A stretch of DNA of 64,000 nucleotides from Rosa chinensis (GCF_002994745.2 NC_037091.1:1054001-1118000); one strand, 5' to 3'; shown: positions 1-12,343, counted from the stretch's first letter. Program-made: numbers and translations. The notes: generated from the sequence alone by a model not told the origin.

Positions 1-185
1 ATTGCCGTCGCTAAAGCCTACTTTTTTGCGACGGCAAAACTTGACCGTCGCAATTGTGTAAAAGTTATGCAACCGTATTAATTTCCGTCGCCACTTGTGG
101 TCGCCAACTCCTACGGTTTACTTCGGCAAGAATTTGCCGTCGCAAGGTAATAACAATTGGCGACTGTAAAAAACTTGCCATCGCG
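1..185. repeat. CACTA left subterminal repeats
   Basis: Closely spaced copies of the 10-mer GCGACGGCAA and its inverse TTGCCGTCGC, some degenerate, occur in both orientations. They mirror the array at 3779-4062 and mark the inner edge of the left end of the CACTA-like element. Confidence 0.7.
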
Positions 186-513
186 TTATCTTGATTAACT
201 TTGCTCCGCCCTCTTTCTTCCTTCAGTTCTTTGAGCCCATAACTCCATCTCGATCTGATACCCCGATGATTACCCAGATCTCCGCCTCGTCTCCTCCTCT
301 TTCCATCACCTCCTTGAGCTATTTTCCTCTCTAGATCTACCAAATTCAGCAGAATACAACCGACGACTAAATGACCCGATTTAGGTCAACTCCATCGAGT
401 TTATCAGGAGATCTACCAACCAGTCGTTCCTCAAGACGAGCTTGAGTCCACTTTATCCAAGGCTATTTACAATCTAGAGACGTCGATGATTAAGAAGAAG
501 AACGACTGAGAGC

Positions 514-639
<126 letters not shown>

Positions 640-1122
640 GCGTGTGTTTGTTTGGTTTGTACGAATAGATAGACGGATCAAAGGGAAATTCTCTGCTCAT
701 CATCTGAATACGGGGTCAACTGGGTTTTGATTTCATCTTATGTTTGAGATTTCGTTCCCACCTTTACTTCTTTTCTGATTCATTTTTTTCTTATATTGCT
801 TTTGCAGGGAAGTTTGAGTATCTTAGAGGCAAGGGTTGCGAATTTGTAGGTATGGTTTTCCCAATTTTGCTGATTTTTTTCCCTTGCTACTCTTTTGCTG
901 ATATTGGTATGAGTTTGAGTACGGGGTCAATTGGGTTTTGAATATTGTTATGCATGTTTCAGGAAGATTACATCTTTTTAATTTTTTTTTTCTATTTGTT
1001 TTCCAATGGTTAGCAACAGTAGAGGTGACAAGTTTTTGGGGTTTTGTTTCTGGGTTTCATCTCTGAGATTTATGACATGATTTCAGGTAATTGGTTTTTG
1101 ATAATGTTATGGGCACAAGCAG

Positions 1123-3134
1123 GGTTGATGAGGATGCTGAACCTGTTTTACAATATGAACACAGGTAGAAGCCTACTGCTTTTAATATCTACAACTTAAG
1201 GTCTTCAATATCTTAACTACTATTTAGAAGTGCCTCAGCATTTTTTTTTCTTTAATGGAATTACTCCATGAAATCGTTTCTGTATAATGCACAGGGTTTT
1301 TATGAAATCAAAGTAGTTCACAAGGAGCCTAGACACGTAAGTGCACTCATTTGCCTAGTTCTATCAAGTGATTTTGATAGACATCATACAGGTTTAACAC
1401 TGAGAGTCCACCAATCACTTATAGAGGAAAGCAACTGCACTTGTCATTGCCTTTTAGTGATGCAGAGTTGAGATAAGGCTATGGTTTTGTCCGTGTCAAC
1501 TAGCAAATCTTTTTGCTTGGGGAAAATGGTTTTTTGTTGCCATTTGTGTCTTGCTTCTGAATTGCTTCTGATCATAGTTTCCCTGTGTTTGGGTAGCAGA
1601 GTGGAGATAAGGCAATGGTTTTATGCTCTGTGGAGTTTGTGGATCCAAAGTGTGCTTTGACAGCTATGGAAGCTCTACAAGTATGTTGTTCAGTATTTTA
1701 TTTTCCATTCTAGTCTGAAGTATCTTCAGAAAAATATCTCATATTTAAATGTTTACTGTCTATGTAGCTTTTTTGTAGCCTGTTTGGAAAAATGAGTTGA
1801 TAAAGCTTTCATTAATTTCTAGCAATTTGAGGAAAAATATATCACTTATCAAGCTCTGAAATGTGGATGTACACAGGTTATAAGGTTAGCAATTTTGTTT
1901 CTTTTAAGAAGAAACGAGTTTAAAATCTTTAGATTGCAGAATTTAATATGCATCTGGAGTTGTGGACCTTCATATGCAACAAATCTTGGACTTTCATACT
2001 AACCTTTTGAGTTTTTAATTTATGCTTTTGGATTTCTCAAGCATATATATAAGGTAGGCTCAGTAAAATAGGAATATAAAGAGCAAGTTAGTCTGCAACA
2101 ATAAGTAATTGTAAGGTTGTAACGGTAATGATCATGTTGTAATAGATAGCAAAGTCACTTATCAAGCTCTGCTAATTTACCTGATTTGCTTCCATTAAAT
2201 TATCATTTGTCAACATTAGCTGCAGTTTCAAAAAGGCTTAAAGACAGAATGCTCAGCCATGATTCCATTCGATTATGTAACAGGGACTCTTGTTTTGGCT
2301 CTAATTGGTGGTCATTTAAAACTTTGTTGGTTTTTGCTGTAACGGTTCTGTGCTACTTTGCTATTCTATCTATTTGATTTGCTTTGCTTGAGATTATATC
2401 TAGGACAATAGGATCATTGTAAACAGATATATCCCAGCTTTAGTTGGTAGTCATAAAATCTGAGCTCTGAAATGTTCCCGAAATCTTTTTTTAAACAATT
2501 TAATGGGAAAGACTATCCTTTGCTTTTGTGAGACTGGTTTGATGGTTTTGATATTAAGGTATGTGTTTTGAATTCAGGTTTGAGGAGGTTGGAATGAAAA
2601 AGGTGTAAGCTTTTGATTTTTATTTTGTGTGTGTGACATCAATTGGTGAATAACAACGATAGTTATTGATAATTCACAATCTTTTGATCTCAGTTGTTTG
2701 TGATGAGTTGATTATGTGGCCTATTCCTCTAAGGGTTTATCTTTTGGATCCTTCCTGGGCACAGGACAATGAAGCTTAGAAGTAAAATAGGGCATATCAA
2801 TACCGTAAGACGTACAGTAGGAACTAAATGCTTTCATAGAGTATATATGAATTGAAACTATAATGAAATGACTGAAAGCTACGAAACTAAGTAAAGGTTT
2901 TTTTGTTTTGTATCTTATTTCTTATGTGTGTAATTCTTGTTCATTGTTTATCAAGTTCTAAATTTGCAACTCTATGTTCATTGAATCTTGAATTTATTCA
3001 GGTATGTCCAGAACTACAAGGAAAAGGAGAAGTTGGAGAGAAAAGGAGAAGTTGGAGCATAAGTTCTGAAGTGCACAGTTGGGAAAGGAGGATGAGAGGC
3101 AGAGCTTTCAGCAACATTTTTTGGAGATTTGCAG
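1123..3134 (+). pseudogene. captured RRM-type RNA-binding gene fragment
   Basis: The exon at 1600-1680 is bounded by GCAG| and |GTATG and reads 27 codons in phase 0, containing VEFVDPKCALTAMEALQ. This is the RNP1 strand and following helix of an RRM of the type found in plant relatives of Whi3-like RNA-binding proteins. Other exon-like blocks are 1123-1164 (ends in AG|GTAG) and 3002-3134 (encodes a Lys/Glu-rich stretch, then a stop). A degenerate partial repeat of the RRM exon start lies near 1465-1495. No continuous protein can be assembled, so this reads as transduplicated gene pieces inside the CACTA-like element. The RRM call is fairly firm; linking the blocks into one gene is inference. 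Confidence 0.5.
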
Positions 3135-3778
3135 GTATGAAAAACTCGTGTGTAGTTTAAATTTCACTTTAAGTTTTTTTTTTTTATGTGGATTGGTGTG
3201 TAGTGTGCACACCGATATTGTTTGATTTGGTTGACAGTAAATTTGCCAACCTAGGATCTATGCTTTAATGAAGTAATTAATCACTCAAATGTACACTTCT
3301 CCAAATTTCACTCTAAATTTCACTCAAATGTACACTTCTTTGCACTAGGATCTATGCTTTCATAAAGTAATTAATCAGAGGATATATATCAATATCAATT
3401 TGTCTAAACTTTAGTATCAGTAAGTGTAGTCCCAAGTCTCATGCGCATCCTCCCTCTCTTCACTTGATTTATGTTTCTTTATCTGAATACTTTTCACTTA
3501 TCTATGTAGATAGAAAATGGACACATATCTTGAGGAAGATGGAGGAAGACCCCTGCAAAGCTTTTCTTGAAGTAGAGGAAGAAAAGTTCCTTGTATTATC
3601 TTGTAAACTCTTGTATAAGAGCTTCATTGTTTTTGTAACATTTGCGAGAAAAATCAAAATATAACATTCCCTTTTCAATATGTTTAATTCCTTTTTGTAA
3701 AGCTTTTATCCAAAAAAAAAAAAATCTGGCAATGCATATTTGCATTCCAGATTTTTTTTTTATTCATAAATAAAATTT

Positions 3779-4062
3779 TGCGACGGCAATTTTACCATCA
3801 CAAAGTTTGGTAGCGGTCAGTGGCGTCGCCATAGATATTTGCCACGGCATTTTTCAGTCGCAAAATTCTTGCGACGGCAAGGGGTTGCCGTCGCTAATGA
3901 GCTTGCGACGGTGCATTTGCCGTCGCAAATACCAATGGCGACGCCCCCAACGACATCGGTGCAATTGCCGTCGCCTTGCCGTCGCCATTGATCTTTCGCG
4001 ACGGCAATTTCACTTTCCGCGACGGCACCTTGCCGTGGCAATTTGAATTTTTTTTTGTAGTG
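3779..4062. repeat. CACTA right subterminal repeats and terminus
   Basis: About a dozen GCGACGGCAA/TTGCCGTCGC-type units alternate in orientation, ending in a T-run and GTAGTG at 4057-4062. The bases after 4062 (TGT) would be the 3-bp target duplication, but the left copy is outside the window. Confidence 0.75.
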
Positions 4063-4537
4063 TGTGTTAAATATGTTTTTTTAGTGAGTAACGTTCTATG
4101 ACTAGCATTGCATGTTTAATAGGGTTAACTATGGAGCGTTCATCTAGTTAATTTAATTAAAGAAAGTAAAAATGACTTTGTATACGTTCATCTCTGTTCT
4201 TGATTGATTTCTTCATTAACATATTTTGATCCGTGATTTATGATTAGATTACCTGTTTTCGTGTTAATGATTGTTAACTACATCATGCATATTTTTCGTC
4301 CCCTACTTCTACTTGATTCATGGTTTTAATGATCACTCGTATCATATTTAGTAATTAGATTAGAATACAAACTTCTATAGACCCCTTATCTTGTAATTTT
4401 GTAAATATATACTTTGTTTTATTTTTGGTTTATATTTTGTGAATAATACTAATTTGTTTAACGTTTTTGACAGGAAGTATACCCCAATACTCGGCTTAGA
4501 ACGATACCATACTTACTCTTATTACAATCTGATGCAG

Positions 4538-5111
4538 GGAATTGGCAGTCACTTTGAGCGTATCATATGTTTTCAAAACAAGAATTAAGTTGGCTGGTGT
4601 TGAACTCTCAGGTATCCCCTTGTTCTGATCGCAATGTAGAACGCGTAGGATTTTATCTTAAAATATACACCTCTTATATCATGCTTGAAGATTGAAAACA
4701 GAAAAATATGCAACCCACTACATATACCACCAATCTTTAAGTAGCATTCTGCTCCGTCAAGGAGGAGCATTTTGCTTGTTGATGCTGTCAATTAGGTTCT
4801 TTAAGTCATCTTCAACTCAACTGTAGTTAAGGCCTCGTTTGGTTCACGGAAATGAAAGGAAATCAATTCCTTTCTCTTTTCAGGGGCAGGAAATTGCAAT
4901 TCCCATCATTTTCCTTTCCAGTGTTTTAAAATGCTGCGTACTCGCTGCAATTATGTCTGGACTAACATCATTCAGTGAGCAATTTATCCGTCAACTTGAT
5001 GTGATCAAAGGTCCGGTCGGACAGCAGGCCAGACAGCTGCGCATACCTCGTAACATAATCCCTGCACTTATGGCTGCAGTGATACTGGCATTAGTCATTG
5101 AGCTATACTAG
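4538..5111 (+). pseudogene. 3' exons of an unidentified membrane-protein gene
   Basis: Two exon-like blocks have good borders. 4538-4611 (GCAG|...|GTATC) encodes ELAVTLSVSYVFKTRIKLAG. 4922-5111 (TTTCCAG| to a TAG stop) encodes a protein end with two hydrophobic stretches (KCCVLAAIMSGLTSF and NIIPALMAAVILALVIELY) separated by a basic segment containing GQQARQLRIPRN. A possible middle block lies at about 4743-4793. Two hydrophobic helices around a charged loop suggest an integral membrane protein C-terminus. I do not recognise the family. Upstream exons are missing, because the CACTA-like element ends at 4062, so this may be a gene tail or a captured piece. Confidence 0.4.
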
Positions 5112-5212
5112 AAAATTCATTATCGAAATGAAAATTCTAAAAACTTGAAAGATCTACTGATTTAAAGGCATATTCATACAAAAATATTCAAACATTTCAG
5201 GTTGAAATATTA

Positions 5213-5539
5213 CCACTCAGCCTTGGGGCTATTTCCAGAACCAGCGTCTCTTTTCCATCTCCCTCTTCTCCTTGTCGACTCTCTTTTCTCCTTGTTGACT
5301 TCTCTTTGTGCCGCCTCGACCTCTCTCTTCTCCTTGGAGATTTCTCTCTTCTCTAAGTTAACTTCCCTAGTGAACCTTTCATTCTCCATTTTCAGAAGCC
5401 TCCTCTGGTTCCTTAGTCCGATCCAAGACGTAACCGCGACCAGGGTGCCAGAGAATGCCGTGACTGCGTACCAGAAACGGTTTTTCTGGTCAGCCAGTAT
5501 TGTTAAGATGACAATTGGGGGAGGTATCGGCAGAAGAAA
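5213..5539 (-). CDS. membrane-anchored coiled-coil protein, terminal exon
   Basis: On the minus strand an open frame of about 109 codons ends at TAA (5210-5212). It begins with a hydrophobic run, then FWYAVTAFSGTLVAVTSWIGL (transmembrane-like), then a long Lys/Glu/Arg-rich heptad-like region with repeated REVNLEKREISKEKREV-type units. This composition is unlikely by chance, and the plus-strand frame over the same bases is its shadow. The 5' border is unclear: a TGA lies just upstream in frame at 5540-5542, so an acceptor between 5505 and 5539 is presumed. It is convergent with the exons ending at 5111. Family unknown; it may be a small organelle-membrane protein or a gene fragment. Confidence 0.4.
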
Positions 5540-5741
5540 TCAGATTAGCGAGAGGGAAGTGGCGAGAGCAGAGAGAAATCGACAAGGAGAAGAGACAGGT
5601 GGAATATCACGACTATAGGTCAACCAACCCTAATTGGCACCAAAGCCCACTCACACCAATCAAGAGATCTTTATTCCTACTGACCTAATTTAAACTAACA
5701 TAACAGTTTTGCCCTCAAGTTAATTAAATAATTACACTATA

Positions 5742-6140
5742 CACTACTACAAAAAAAGCACTTTAGGACGTTCGAAAAACATCTTCAAAAACTTTAGATG
5801 ACACGCAAAAAAAAGTCATCTATCAAGGAGTCATTGTAAGTCACTTACGAGGACGTTTAAAAAACGGTATCTAATATTTATAAGGACGCTCGAAAAACGT
5901 CCTCTAATTTAGAAAAAAAAAACGTCATCTAATGTATGTAAGGACACTGAAAAAAGTGTCCTCTAATGTCTTTATGGACATTAGAAGAGCGTCCTCTAAT
6001 GTATATTAGGACACTTAAATATTAGGACACTTTTTTTAAGTGTCCTTAAATCTAAGAAAATGGTCATCTAATGTATATTAGGACGCCAAAAAAACATCCT
6101 TATATCTATTATAGAACAAAAAAAAAAATGTCCTTAGAAC
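5742..6140 (+). mobile_element. second CACTA-like terminus with subterminal repeats
   Basis: CACTACTACAAAAAAAGCA begins at 5742 and is followed to about 6140 by many inverted and direct copies of (A)GGACGTTT...AAACGTCCTCTAAT and the related AGGACACTT/AAGTGTCCT. This is the organisation of a CACTA left end, using a different subterminal motif from the element ending at 4062. No matching right end (…GTAGTAGTG) was found downstream, so element length is unknown and the importin-like exon at 6896-7424 could lie inside it. Confidence 0.5.
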
Positions 6141-6895
6141 GAAAAGAAGACATTTACATACAAATAATCTTACAATCCCAAAACAAATGTCATTGTATCT
6201 ATTACTCGTTACAATATACTTGACTACAAGCACATTCTAGTAACTAATTCCTAGTTATACATTCTAATCTTATCTAATCCTAGATGACAATAGACATACA
6301 TACTTAGCTTCATCTTCAATATATATCTTCAGTCACCATCCGATACAATCCACAAAAACACAAGTGATTAACAAAGTTTTTAAGTGTGTAGCTTTAGAGA
6401 ATACATTCAGCAAGAAACTCTAATTTACAAAAAGACAATTGTAGTTGTAGGTTACCTAGAGGAGCATATTGAGCGTGGAACATGTAAATAGATTGATGAC
6501 AAAGAGGAAATACTTGAACAATGTCAAGCTGCTGCTTAGCATGTCTTTTTAGTTTTTAATTCTCATGAAGCTAAAATTGATGCATAGAAGTACCTACATT
6601 ACAATAGTTTTAAAAAATCAACAATATAACTAAAGCAGAAAATCAACAATATTGTTGTAGATAGCTGTCCAATCTTGTCAAGATTGCATAATATCAATTA
6701 ACAGAGAAGAAATATATGTTTTACCACTCAATTCTACTAAGAAGAGAACTTATATTACTACATTTTATTTATGGGTAGATGAAATCAAATTCCCACATGT
6801 ATATAAATGAATTTGAATTACACATAGTTGGAGACAGTATTATTAACTCATTGACAGCCCCACGAGCATATACTTCTTTCAAGTGACTCAACAAG
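6141..6895. other. AT-rich non-coding stretch
   Basis: No coding frame, terminal repeat or RNA gene is evident. The 3' part may be untranslated sequence of the minus-strand importin-like exon. Confidence 0.5.
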
Positions 6896-7424
6896 TTAAA
6901 CAGTCCCACCATCAATTGCTCTCAAAGGGTCATTAAACCAGTTCCGCCCCTTTGAACTCGTAAACAAACCTATCAAACTAACCACAGCACCAAATGCAGT
7001 AACTTGAATATCAGCATTGGGCGAACTCAAGGCTTGTAATATTGCCGAGTGTAAAGGTTCAAGGCTAGGAACTAAAGCTTCACAAACAACCGGACGGAAC
7101 CCTTTTGGCAAATAAGCCAACACCCACAATGCACATTGTTGTAACTTTTCGTAATCCAATTGAATAGAATTCAACAAAAACTCCATGAGCTCTGGCCACT
7201 CATTGCCAGCCTTGGAAATCTCAGAGCCCATTTCAGACACAATGCCACAAAGTAGTCCCAAAGTGGTCATTGAAACTTCCTCTTGAAGACAAACAAGGAA
7301 GTGGGATTTCATGTAATTTTGAGCAACTAGAGACAACTTGGGCCAAAGGTCACATATTTTGAGATAACGAAGCTGTCCAAGCACAAGCGCAGACCTGGAC
7401 CTATTGTCAGAGACAGGGCTACAT
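6896..7424 (-). pseudogene. importin-beta-like HEAT-repeat exon
   Basis: The minus-strand exon begins after a clear polypyrimidine tract and acceptor (TTATTAG| at 7425-7430) and stays open for about 175 codons to a stop at 6896-6898. The protein is all-helical with HEAT-like pairs: ...VSMTTLGLLCGIVSEMG..., ...LQQCALWVLAYLPKGF..., ...NADIQVTAFGAVVSLIGLF.... This resembles the inner repeats of RanBP5/importin-4/5-type nuclear transport receptors. A whole receptor is about 1,000 residues; only this one exon is present, ending in DGGTV. It lies about 750 bp from the CACTA-like terminus at 5742, so transposon capture is plausible. Exact receptor identity is uncertain. Confidence 0.5.
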
Positions 7425-8351
7425 CTAATAACAAAAAAAAAGATTTATGAAGAGCAAATGTGGGAAGTGCTTTTTGCACCAATGTAAAAAGGTATAAGCT
7501 TTATTTACTTCCAAGGCAAGGTCTATATATAGCATTTCTTATTAAAAATAAATATAAATAAATAAATAAGATAAAAAAATAATTTGTTTTTCCATCTGAT
7601 TGGGTAGTGCAATATAGGGTTTGTGGATTTTAGTCGTTTCAAATGGGTGGGGTGAGTATTTCGTAATGTTAAAAATAGGTTGGGATTAAGCCCTTCGGGT
7701 CAGGCCTTGAGAAGTGAAGGAGATAGGTTTTGGGATTAAAAAGTGAAGTGAGCAAATGAGGTGTTATAAATAGCATGTGAGTTGCTACTGAGGGCACTGT
7801 GTGTGTATATGGTTAATGCAGATTATGAATTATAACAAAATAACTAGATAACCAATAATATTTGGGTATATAGTTATTGTTAGAAATCTATTTAAATTCA
7901 GGTTAAGGAGGCAGTTTTCATTGAAAAATAAATTAACTGGTCTCACCATCAGATTTGTATATGCACATCTACGGTTTGTAGTGAATTCAATCTCACTGAT
8001 TGTACCGCAAATTTGTCGTGTAACCAGTATGTAACGTTTGTTTACGAGCCAACAACTTATATATATCCTTGTATAAGTATTAGTGTGGCCTTGAAAATTG
8101 TCTGGTATAATTAGAAAGTTAGCCCAAAAGAGAAGAAATATGAATATGATTAGGGGGGATAAAAAAAGAAGTGTGCGTCGAAAAGTTTCAAAACCTGGTG
8201 TAACCAAAAAAAAAAAAAGCTTCAAAACCTGGCGCCTAAACTTCTCTGTCCTCTAATGGCACGAAAAAGTTTCCAAGACAAAAACAAAGATAGTAAATAA
8301 AGCTTTCCAAATCCAACTTGCAAGGCCGAGAGAGAGAGAGAGAGTATAGGA
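7425..8351. other. AT-rich intergenic or intron sequence
   Basis: Contains short (AAAT)n and A-runs near 7545-7580 and 8205-8218, and a small (GA)n at 8330-8344. No supported gene. Confidence 0.5.
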
Positions 8352-11300
8352 ATGAGGTCCAAGAAAACTCCGCTTGGAGCAGCGCTCGCTTTCTTCATCA
8401 TTTTCTTCTCGCAGTAAAATCCTGTAAGGCTGACCCCAATCCCAAATTGTTTCTCTTTTTTTTTTTTTTCTTACATTAATTCGATCCAAGATGTAATCTT
8501 TTTCGCATTTTTAATTTGTGTACGTCCAGGTCGCAGAAGATGATGCGGATAAGGCCTCGCATGGGTCGCTCTCGGACATTCCAGAACAGAGGTCTGGAAC
8601 ACCCAAGACAGTAACGGTACCCATCTCTTAATCCCTGTTTGGTTGCAAATAAAAAATCAGATTATGAGTTTTATTTCAATGAAAGTATTTTAAGTCTCGT
8701 CGTTATTGGGTCTGAAAGATCAAAGTGGGTCCACTGATGAGCAAACTGAGGCCAAGAAAGGAGGGGAAGCAGAGAAGAGTTCTGTAGCATTGGCATTTGA
8801 AAAGTTTAAGCACACTGATAAAAGAAAAAAGCAATCTACAGTTTCACGAAGTGGTGGTGAAGTAGAATGTCCTGACGAAGATGATTTACCAGAATCAAGA
8901 AAAAGGAGACACCCTTGTAAAGGTTTGCCATCCCATCTCAATTACTTGATGCAATGTATTCTTAGAATAAAATAGTCTTCTGTTGTTGCAGAAAATCAAG
9001 AATCACAATTCAGTTTCGTTTTCAATTTGCATATTCTTTGTCTAAAATGAATTCATTATTGTATTGGTCCTATCCCCTGTGTTGTCAATAATTTACTAGT
9101 TTAGTTTATTAGTTGACAAGGAAAATTATCAGTTTTTTCACGTCTTTAACAGGTCTTATGCCTTTGAGTGCACTAACTCTCAAGCAAGATAATTTACACT
9201 CGTGCTATATGATTGTAAGTGCTACTGCTTATCAATTCTAAGAGAAGTATAAATATGGAATATATTGGATTATCAATTTGGTTTGAGAAATGTAGTTATA
9301 GTGTGTCGAGTGGAGTCTTTTGATGAGGTTGAGCCATTGTGTTAAATGGACCCCTTCTTTGGCAAGGGAGGCATATATCTGATTTCTATTAGCTATGTAT
9401 CTGAACATTTCCACCCGTATGGTGCAAACAGTATATCCATTAGATGCAGGTTGGTATGAGCTGATCAGAACTAAACTGTAGACATGGTCTAGTTTGTCCA
9501 TGTTTGTATTAGACTCAATACAAATCTTACAAAAAGAATTTTTTAAACCATTTTCTGCATAGACATGTTTATTACCGTATAGATATCTCTAAACATGTGG
9601 GTGCACCAAACATGAAATCGGATTGATGTCGGTTTACCAACTAAGGTTCATATACTAGCGGTATATAAAGTAATAGGAAACTGTATGGTTATAGTTTATC
9701 CACTTAGTTTTCTACAGATTAATCTTCTACAGTTCATCAACTTAATTTAATTTTCAGAGGTGTTACAATATGATAAAATAATACTTATGTGAAGATAAAG
9801 TTGCATACTACAAGAAAAGAAAAAAAATTCTGCCTCTTTTTGGGGTTACATGTGTTTCTGCACTGTTTGATTTTAAGAAGGGTGGACAATCCCCTGCCAT
9901 GTTAATTTCTAAACCTTCATCTAAGCTCTTAGGCTGAAAACGAGAGCACATAGAATATTATCAGCAAACATTTATCTTTTTAAAGTTTAGTAAACAGGTT
10001 ATTACATAAACTAGTAAGATCGTAGACAAGATAATGTATGTAAACAAAACCATAAGCTTTATTTTTATGTCCATTTGGGTGACCTTTCACTAGTTATTTT
10101 CCTCTATTTTTATGAAATGATATTGTGGAAGGAGGGAATTATACTTGAGACCTCGTATATCGGGGTAAATGATCTTAATTACTAGAGTTCTAAGCCCCCA
10201 TGTTGTCATCTCTTGAATGCTGCACAAGTATAAAGACTATTGCTGGGTCAGGATAGGGGGTGTTCTATAGTCTTATATTGCAAAAAAACTCAAGAATCAT
10301 CACTTTTTAATTCTTTGCTATAGAAGATCATTATTTTCTTGGAATAAAGTATGGGTCCTTGTGCTGTTAAGAATTTGGTTTTTCAACTCATCAGTTGAAC
10401 AAACAAGCTCAGACAAGAGGGATTGTACTGTAATTGGTTTTCCATGTCTTTAATTAGGTGGTAAGTCTTATTACTAGGTGTAATAATTGTCAAACAATTA
10501 TTACTTTGAGGGCACTAATTGTCAAACAAGATGATCTATAATTTTCCTTTCAGTGGTGCTGTAACTGGTGTTCTTAAGTGTAATCTGGCGTACTCGGTAA
10601 GTCCTTTCATCAAAAAGCAGGATGACTAAACCTTTGATAATTGAACATGTCAACCAGAATGAGTTCTGTCTGCTTCCTATATGTGATCATGTCATTAGCA
10701 GATATTAGCACTTGGATATTGTAAGAAACATTTTAAATAGACTGAAGTAGAGAGTGCATGCAACATTATTGTGCTTTTCTTTATTCTCATGAATACAGTG
10801 TCATAAGTTTGTCAAGAAATTGCTAGGAAGTTTTAGGCTAATGAAAGAACTCATAAAAGTGTGTTAGAATTGCGTCTGCTTACTGTCGGTGGTATGTTCT
10901 TAGCAGAAATTAGCACTTGGATATTGTGAACAACAAATAGAATCAGTAGAGTGCATGCAACATTGTCACACTTTTGGTTATTCTAATGAATACAGACTAA
11001 TGAGAGAATTTAGAGTAGTGTGTTAGAATCTAGATAAAGTAGAAACACAACATATGGACAAATGAGTTGGAAGACATCATGTTTCAGTTGTGGGCTGCAT
11101 ACTTCTACTTAGCGTGCGCACCACAATATGCATCACAGCAAACAACCAAACTTCTAGCACTATGATGTTATAAGCTTCTTGTATATGATAAACTCAAGCC
11201 ACCTACCTTTCTTTTACAGTTTTGCCCACTCAATTTCTTATGTCTTTGGTTTATAATTCTGACTTCTCTACCCCTCCTGCTCTTTCAAATGTCAACTATT

Positions 11301-11699
11301 TAGATGGGGATGACAAACACACTGCGAGAAAGTATTTTGCAGTTCTTGGAGGTGATCTAAAACCCAAGCTAAAAGGGAGAAGGGCTGAGAGTCTCATAGG
11401 CTAGGAGAAACTAGGACATGTTTATGATCACTGTAAGTTTGCTCTTTCTTTAGTCATGACTGGTATCAACATCTTTTATTTTTTATTATTTTTTTTCATC
11501 ACTATTTTCTTCCTTTTTGTTTCTATTAGATCAGTAATTTTATAACGGTTTCTCATTTTGATGTTTTCTTCTAGCAAATGAAAATGGTTGTGGCTGGTGG
11601 GACTGCAATATGGAGGGTATTGACAATGAAGAAGTTGGTGTCAATGATGTGTGGGAAGGAGTGGGCTCAACCACATTGGGAGGACTAGAGTGGCATTGA
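8352..11699 (+). pseudogene. unidentified multi-exon gene with in-frame stop
   Basis: Exon-like blocks are 8530-8616; about 8701-8922 (Lys/Glu-rich, ...DEQTEAKKGGEAEKSS..., ...ESRKRRHPCK, donor AG|GT); 11220-11432; and 11575-11699 (…GCGWWDC…VNDVWEGVGSTTLGGLEWH, stop TGA). The last three are phase compatible: 8922 ends in phase 1 and joins the two bases at 11220-11221, and 11432 ends in phase 1 and joins the two bases at 11575-11576. The third block carries an in-frame TAG at 11402-11404. A candidate first exon with ATG at 8352 does not join cleanly to the block at 8530. The early part is basic and probably nuclear; the acidic, Trp-rich C-terminus is distinctive but I do not recognise it. The intron of about 2.3 kb between 8923 and 11219 holds nothing I can name. 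Confidence 0.45.
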
Positions 11700-12002
11700 A
11701 TCATTGATCTTTACTATAAATTACCAGTATTATCAAGTAAAAGCTATAGATCTAAAGCGACAGATATGTCATGTAGTTTAAAAGTCACTTTAACATGAAG
11801 AAGTGAAGAACTGTATTTGGAATGCTTATCTTGATTCAGAATTTGGTTAACTTTTATGTGACAAGAGCTCTTTTGTTTTAAATGAATGTTTTTTTTTGTT
11901 TTTGCTTGTTACGTGAGTCGTCTTGTTTATGCACTCTGAGAAAACTCAATTGATAATCAACAATGCTGCAATTGAAAGTTTCAATAATTAGAACCTCATC
12001 TT

Positions 12003-12155
12003 GTTCCATGGAGGCTTCGTGTTGCTTCGGATTATTGTTTGCACCGTATCTCGCACATGCAATTTAAATCTTCTCATATTTTTAGAGAAGGAAATCAGGT
12101 GGCAGATGTCTTGCTAATGTTGGTCTGTCATCGTCAGGCTTGGTTTGGTGGAATG
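12003..12155 (+). mobile_element. LINE relic, RNase H end (left part)
   Basis: The plus-strand frame reads ...SHIFREGNQVADVL..., the conserved end of the RNase H-like domain at the C-terminus of plant LINE ORF2. It is cut at 12155 by the copia insertion and resumes at 16639. The 5' part of the LINE is missing or unrecognisable. Confidence 0.7.
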
Positions 12156-12334
12156 AGTAGAAAAGAATACTTCAATTCAGGATTAATTTGATGATTCTAT
12201 TCATCCCACAATGGGTGTATGTATACAAGTACAAAGGAGTAGTCTACCTCTAATAGGAAACAATCTTTCCATAATTGCAGGATATCCTAATTAAATAAAA
12301 TCCTAACTACATACAGATTTACAGCGATTCTACA
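12156..12334 (-). repeat. copia LTR (3' LTR)
   Basis: 179 bp; on the minus strand it begins TGTAGAATC and ends CTTTTCTACT. It matches 16440-16633 except for substitutions and a roughly 12-bp deletion relative to it. Confidence 0.9.
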
Positions 12335-12343
12335 CTCCCCCTC
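12335..12343 (-). other. copia polypurine tract
   Basis: Minus strand GAGGGGGAG lies immediately before the 3' LTR start TGTAGAATC; it would prime plus-strand DNA synthesis. Confidence 0.8.

Noticed and set aside
5202..5618. 138-codon plus-strand ORF
   Set aside because: Hydrophobic low-complexity shadow of the minus-strand coiled-coil exon at 5213-5539, whose codon pattern and domain order are far more protein-like.
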